Of a stretch of 9,138 bases of DNA, positions 5,536-9,138 are shown one piece after another (position 1 is the stretch's first letter; each line of letters opens with the position of its first letter). Position numbers and translations under genes: made by a program. The stretch spans positions 6,688 to 15,825 of the forward strand of contig DJFR01000236.1 of the NCBI GenBank assembly GCA_002432545.1, written 5' to 3'. The stretch is from Flammeovirgaceae bacterium UBA5867. Lineage in GTDB: Bacteria; Bacteroidota; Bacteroidia; Cytophagales; Cyclobacteriaceae. The notes beneath the pieces are model-generated. The model had not been told where the DNA came from and made no database searches. It worked only from the letters and a program-made list of their open reading frames with translations.

Positions 5536-6585
5536 TCAGAGAAAGGGATACTTCTCGCTCAAGTGAAGAATGTACGCACGCAGGTCGCCATGAAAAACAG
5601 TACTCCACTCCTCTCCGAAAATATTCTGTTTCGATTGATACTGCCGGAAGTTCATGAAGTAAGCGTTGTTCGGCAATTTGTCCTTAAAACGTTGTGAAGG
5701 ATTTTTAGTAAGAGCGAGCGAGAGTGTATCGAGGTTGTCAACGATCTTCTGAATAGCAACCTGCTTCAATTCCTTTTTCTTCTCCACCGGATCACTCTCC
5801 TGCATACCACTATATAAACTATCGAGCAGATGTGCTCCGCGCAGCATGTGGTCTACATACTTGAGATAATCTTTATCTTCATCGATATACGTTGTATATT
5901 CTTTGGAATCGCGACCGTATTTATAAATCAGAAATTTTTCAGCACCACGATCGCCAATAAATGTGGCCAGGTTTTCATTAAAGTCAACACTGTCTTTTAC
6001 AAAGATAGTAGCATGCGACATTTCATGAATGATCAGATTCGCGAGATCACCTTCACTCCTGCCCAACATTTTACTAAGTATAGGATCGGTAAACCAGCCA
6101 AGTGTTGACCAGCCTCCCGGGTTACGCACAATCACATCATAACCTTCGCCTTCCAATTCTTTTTTCAGATTAAATGCAAGTTTCTGGTTGAAGAACCCTT
6201 TATAGGGAACAGAGCCGATCACGGGAAACTTCCATTCTTTTGGTTTCAGTTTATAGGGTTCTGCCGCCAGCACCACCCACATTACTTCTTTACCCTTTTG
6301 ATCGTACAGTGTTTTATAGTTCTCGGTATCTTTTAAGCCGAGCGAATCGATCGCATACTTTCTTACTTCATCGATGAGTCGCAGGCGTGCTTTGAGTGAA
6401 TCCGGAAAAGCAGGATCGGCCATGAATTCTTCCACAGGACGTGCGTTCCATACAATGTTTAACTGCCCGTAACCCTGCCGGATGCCATAGCTCACCAGGT
6501 CCCAGAAGATAACCACGAGAATGGTAATGATGAGGACGAATGCCAACAAAACGCGTTTGATGATTTTACCCGAACGACTCTTCAT
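5536..6585 (-). CDS. PF10023-type putative zinc aminopeptidase, membrane-anchored
   Basis: This 349-residue protein has a basic N-terminus and one membrane helix (about 10-30), which should anchor the remainder outside the cytoplasmic membrane. The zincin motif HEMSH is at 187-191 (Zn ligands H187 and H191, catalytic E188), with NEN at 203-205 giving E204 as the likely third ligand. Hallmarks of the family Pfam calls Aminopep (PF10023) are present in order: GYGQL (38-42), VPYKGFF (126-132), GGWSTLGWFTDPIL (157-170), the HExxH helix and NENLATFIGDRGAEKFL (203-219). The family name is a prediction and substrates are not established to my knowledge. Members are often lipoproteins; here no lipobox Cys is seen and the anchor is uncleaved. 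It is divergent from recA and lies 117 bp upstream of the response regulator gene. Confidence 0.85.
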   Translation of the reverse strand: MKSRSGKIIKRVLLAFVLIITILVVIFWDLVSYGIRQGYGQLNIVWNARPVEEFMADPAFPDSLKARLRLIDEVRKYAIDSLGLKDTENYKTLYDQKGKEVMWVVLAAEPYKLKPKEWKFPVIGSVPYKGFFNQKLAFNLKKELEGEGYDVIVRNPGGWSTLGWFTDPILSKMLGRSEGDLANLIIHEMSHATIFVKDSVDFNENLATFIGDRGAEKFLIYKYGRDSKEYTTYIDEDKDYLKYVDHMLRGAHLLDSLYSGMQESDPVEKKKELKQVAIQKIVDNLDTLSLALTKNPSQRFKDKLPNNAYFMNFRQYQSKQNIFGEEWSTVFHGDLRAYILHLSEKYPFL

Positions 6586-6905
6586 GTAACAAAAAATATT
6601 TCTTCAATCTATAGCCTGCAAGATAAAAGTATACCACAACTTTGTATGCGGCCTGACAACGGTTAACAGAATTTCAACGGATAGAACGGCAACCCTGAAA
6701 GTTAAAAAACTGCTCCATACTGCAGGATTCATTTTGATTTTCTATTTTAATTAGTAATTTTAAACCCGATTAAACTAATAAAAATAGTTAATACTTTTAA
6801 GGTTGATGATTGATTTCTGAAGTGTACTTCTGATTGATCCTTTGTACTTTCAAACCCGAAGCCAAAGCCAGCCTAATTGACAACGGAGAAATAAAACAAC
6901 TGAAT
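6586..6905. other. 320-bp divergent intergenic region between the peptidase gene and recA
   Basis: This AT-rich stretch holds no credible gene. It should contain promoters in both directions. For recA, TTTG at 6733-6736 followed after 18 bp by TAATTTTA at 6755-6762 is a near match to the Bacteroidota pattern (last G replaced by A); TACTTTTA at 6792-6799 is another near match without a partner. For the peptidase gene only imperfect boxes are seen near 6600-6640. An imperfect tandem duplication lies at 6807-6849. I saw no E. coli-type SOS box (CTG-N10-CAG with an AT-rich core). Confidence 0.45.
6807..6849 (+). repeat. Imperfect tandem repeat in the recA leader region
   Basis: TGATTGAT occurs at 6807-6814 and 6831-6838, and TGTACTT at 6823-6829 and 6843-6849. 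Together they form two roughly 20-24-bp units in the same order with a small length difference. They end 56 bp before the recA ATG. They may be paired binding sites for a regulator of recA or just a local duplication. Confidence 0.45.
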
Positions 6906-7934
6906 ATGAGCGATGCAAAAGAAAAACTGAAGGCACTTCAGTTAACGATTGACAAACTGGAAAAAACGTACGGTAAAGGTACCGTGATGAAACTTAGCGA
7001 TGAGAAAGTGGTAGATGTTCCTGCGATCTCTACGGGTTCACTCGGACTTGACATTGCGCTGGGTATAGGCGGTATACCACGCGGAAGAATTATCGAGATC
7101 TACGGACCTGAATCGTCTGGTAAAACTACCCTTACCATGCACTGCATCGCGGAAGCACAAAAGCGCGGTGGCCTTGCAGCATTCATTGATGCGGAACACG
7201 CTTTCGATAAATCATACGCTGAGAAACTGGGTATCGATACCGAGAATCTTCTCATCTCTCAACCCGACAACGGTGAACAGGCTCTTGAAATTGCCGATCA
7301 CCTGATTCGCTCAGGCGCTATCGATATAATTGTAATTGACTCCGTTGCTGCCCTTGTACCAAAAGGTGAATTGGAAGGCGAGATGGGTGAAAGTAAAATG
7401 GGCTTACAAGCTCGCCTCATGTCGCAGGCACTTCGTAAACTTACCGGTACCATCAGCAAAACAGGTTGCTCCTGTATATTCATTAACCAGCTGCGCGAAA
7501 AGATCGGTGTTATGTTTGGTAATCCTGAAACTACTACCGGTGGTAACGCTTTGAAATTCTACGCTTCCGTTCGTCTGGATATCCGCAGAATCGGACAGAT
7601 CAAAGAAGCTGCTGATGACATTACCGGTAACCGCGTAAAAGTAAAAGTGGTGAAGAATAAAGTAGCACCTCCTTTTAAAGTAGTAGAGTTCGATATCATG
7701 TACGGTCGTGGTATATCTAAATCCGGGGAGATTATCGACCTGGGTGTAGAGCTTAATGTTGTTCAGAAATCTGGTTCATGGTTCTCTTACAACGGTAACA
7801 AACTTGGTCAGGGCCGCGATGCCGTTAAACAACTCATCGAAGATAATCCTGAACTGATGGATGAACTCGAGAAGAAAATCAAAGAACACCTGGCGGGTGT
7901 TGAAGGAGGAAAAGTACTCGAAGAAAAAGAGTAG
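6906..7934 (+). CDS. recA: Recombinase RecA
   Basis: This 342-residue cytoplasmic ATPase forms filaments on single-stranded DNA for homologous pairing and strand exchange, and typically triggers LexA cleavage in the SOS response. Visible landmarks are Walker A GPESSGKTT (67-75), DAEHA with E97 as the expected catalytic glutamate (95-99), Walker B IIVID (141-145), DNA-binding loop 1 VPKGELEGEMG (151-161), loop 2 running from Q195 to about G213 (NQLREKIGVMFGNPETTTGG region), and the RecA signature ALKFYASVR (215-223). The ATG at 6906 starts MSDAKEKLKALQ, the usual N-terminus. A further 24 codons are open to a TTG at 6834 but encode unconserved sequence and are excluded. The acidic C-terminal tail is shorter than in E. 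coli. A strong terminator follows. Confidence 0.99.
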   Translation: MSDAKEKLKALQLTIDKLEKTYGKGTVMKLSDEKVVDVPAISTGSLGLDIALGIGGIPRGRIIEIYGPESSGKTTLTMHCIAEAQKRGGLAAFIDAEHAFDKSYAEKLGIDTENLLISQPDNGEQALEIADHLIRSGAIDIIVIDSVAALVPKGELEGEMGESKMGLQARLMSQALRKLTGTISKTGCSCIFINQLREKIGVMFGNPETTTGGNALKFYASVRLDIRRIGQIKEAADDITGNRVKVKVVKNKVAPPFKVVEFDIMYGRGISKSGEIIDLGVELNVVQKSGSWFSYNGNKLGQGRDAVKQLIEDNPELMDELEKKIKEHLAGVEGGKVLEEKE

Positions 7935-7969
7935 TAAATATACTCTCAGCCTAAAGAGATAGTAAAGCA

Positions 7970-7996
7970 AAAGCCCGCGAGATGCTCGCGGGCTTT
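7970..7996. terminator. Intrinsic terminator of recA, usable in both directions
   Basis: AAAGCCCGCGAG pairs with CTCGCGGGCTTT, a perfect 12-bp GC-rich stem with a 3-base loop (7982-7984). It is followed by ATCATTTTT on the plus strand and by a T-containing stretch on the minus strand. It sits 35 bp after the recA stop and 50 bp before the end of the convergent permease gene, so it can serve both. Confidence 0.93.
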
Positions 7997-8046
7997 ATCA
8001 TTTTTATACACAGATACTCTTGCTATTCTGTTAAAGTATATATCTA

Positions 8047-9138
8047 TCAGGTTGCACGTATAGCAATTACTGGATCAAGGCGTGCGGCAAGTGCTGCCGG
8101 TACAATTCCGGAGACAAGTCCTATAACTGTAGAAACGGTCAAGCCAAGCACTATATTTTTCAAGGTGAGTGTAACCACCAGCGAGCCCATCGGAATAAAA
8201 GTTATCAAATATACCAGGAACAATCCCGCGAGCCCTCCGATAAGACTGAGGAAGATCGCTTCAAACAGGAACTGAAAAAGTATAAAGTAGTTCTTCGCTC
8301 CGAGCGACTTCTGCAAACCGATCACACTCGTTCGCTCTTTTACCGAAACAAACATAATGTTGGCTATACCAAACCCACCTACCAGTATTGAAAATCCTCC
8401 GATAATCCAGCCGGCAATACCAACTACATCAAACAAATTACCAATGATGTTTGCCAAAGCTTCCGGCCGGTTAATAGCAAAGTTATCTTTATCACCCGGA
8501 CGCAATCCTCTGCGAGTACGCATTACACCACGCACTTCGTTTTCGAGTTCAACCAATCCTATATCTGATTCCAAGCCGCGTATACCTATACTTGATTCCA
8601 TCTCGTCCCAACGACCGGAGCCAGTCTGGTATAATTTCCGGAAAGTAGCATAGGGTATAATGGTAACATAATCGTTACTCGGTGTACCCATAAAACTCTG
8701 TCCTTCCTTCTTTACTGTACCGATCACGGTAAACTTCCGGTTCTTTATTTTAACAACTTTACCAATCGGGTCATCATTCGGGAAAAGAGTTTTGGCTACT
8801 TCAAAGCCTATGATTACCACATCTCTGCCACCGGCAATTTCATCAGTCGTGAGATAACGGCCGCGCTCAATGTTCACGGTAAATATATTGTCGTAGCCTT
8901 CGCTGCCACCCACCAGGCGCACATCGCTGATGCTGTTGTTATCACGTTTCACCGTCATGCGGCCGCGGTCGGCATAGATTGCAATCGAGCTACCGTACTT
9001 CAGGTTCTCCTGTAAAAATTTATACTCGTTATAGGATGAGTTTGGTCTTCTCCAGAAATCCCACCAGCGATATTCCCCATCGTTATCGGCCAGCCAGGGC
9101 CATTTGTCAACATAAATAACATTGGTCCCTATAAAATT
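8047..9138 (-). CDS. ABC transporter permease, FtsX/MacB type (N-terminus beyond the window)
   Basis: The reading frame stays open to the right edge, so 364 residues are seen and the start is missing. The Met at 8958 is internal: conserved-looking sequence continues upstream (for example EYRWWDFWRRPNSSYNEY, near 9020-9075). The visible N-terminal part is a MacB-like extracytoplasmic domain, with features such as ERGRYLTTDE and PIGKVVKI. The C-terminal part is an FtsX domain with three membrane helices at about residues 238-266, 288-315 and 326-351. It carries the signature GGFGIANIMFVSVKERT and then KSLGAK, and ends in ARLDPVIAIRAT. Such permeases pair with a LolD/MacB-type ATPase to move or extract substrates across the envelope. 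No ATPase is fused in the visible part, so it should be a separate gene outside the window. The substrate is unknown. Confidence 0.92.
   Translation of the reverse strand, partial: NFIGTNVIYVDKWPWLADNDGEYRWWDFWRRPNSSYNEYKFLQENLKYGSSIAIYADRGRMTVKRDNNSISDVRLVGGSEGYDNIFTVNIERGRYLTTDEIAGGRDVVIIGFEVAKTLFPNDDPIGKVVKIKNRKFTVIGTVKKEGQSFMGTPSNDYVTIIPYATFRKLYQTGSGRWDEMESSIGIRGLESDIGLVELENEVRGVMRTRRGLRPGDKDNFAINRPEALANIIGNLFDVVGIAGWIIGGFSILVGGFGIANIMFVSVKERTSVIGLQKSLGAKNYFILFQFLFEAIFLSLIGGLAGLFLVYLITFIPMGSLVVTLTLKNIVLGLTVSTVIGLVSGIVPAALAARLDPVIAIRAT

Noticed and set aside
5195..5566. 123-codon plus-strand open frame across the regulator start
   Set aside because: Antisense to the receiver domain with low-complexity Ser-rich translation; the regulator explains the region.
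6834..6905. Longer RecA from a TTG at 6834 (24 extra residues)
   Set aside because: The extra residues are unlike any RecA N-terminus, while ATG 6906 gives the standard MSDAKEKLKALQ beginning.
8047..8958. Permease as a complete 303-residue gene starting at 8958
   Set aside because: The frame is open to the right edge and the upstream translation reads as part of the same extracytoplasmic domain; three FtsX helices without the N-terminal helix would be incomplete.

Overview
The window looks like ordinary chromosome from a member of the Bacteroidota, probably of the Cytophagales/Chitinophagales type. Four things point there. RecA is close in wording to the Cytophaga-type protein. A -7 promoter box of the Bacteroidota form TAnnTTTG stands before the response-regulator gene. 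Most genes lack a Shine-Dalgarno sequence. The set also includes a sensor-less PhoR-like kinase, a membrane-anchored PF10023 peptidase and an FtsX/MacB-type permease. Base composition is moderate and even, and there is no transposase, integrase, tRNA, rRNA or CRISPR array.

Left part (1-2743): an AraC-family regulator on the minus strand is divergent from a plus-strand flavin/[2Fe-2S] reductase of the PaaE type, with 78 bp between them. The reductase converges on an RluA-family pseudouridine synthase. A perfect 32-bp palindrome, probably a two-way terminator, sits between them.

Middle part (2024-6585): five minus-strand genes run in the order PF10023 zinc peptidase, OmpR/PhoB-type response regulator, a five-helix cytochrome-b-like membrane protein, PhoR-like histidine kinase, and pseudouridine synthase. 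The regulator and kinase look like a cognate pair, but the cytochrome-like gene separates them. That gene is flanked by two inverted copies of a 31-bp sequence (27/31 identical). One copy begins 9 bp past the regulator's stop and the other ends 3 bp before the kinase's start. Each copy is four in-phase heptads of the form GTTANNN, and every difference between the copies lies in the NNN positions of the two inner heptads. The heptad GTTATCC also occurs in the regulator's own promoter, with another GTTA exactly 21 bp away, the same spacing as inside the repeats. This is the most interesting signal in the window. It could be the ends of a small inserted or invertible module, a dispersed heptad repeat, or binding sites for the regulator.

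Right part (6586-9138): a 320-bp divergent region leads to recA, which ends at a strong intrinsic terminator. A minus-strand ABC-transporter permease converges on it and runs off the right edge, so its N-terminus is missing.

Apart from the repeat-flanked cytochrome-like gene, the genes are housekeeping or common accessory types. I see no complete novel multi-gene system here.
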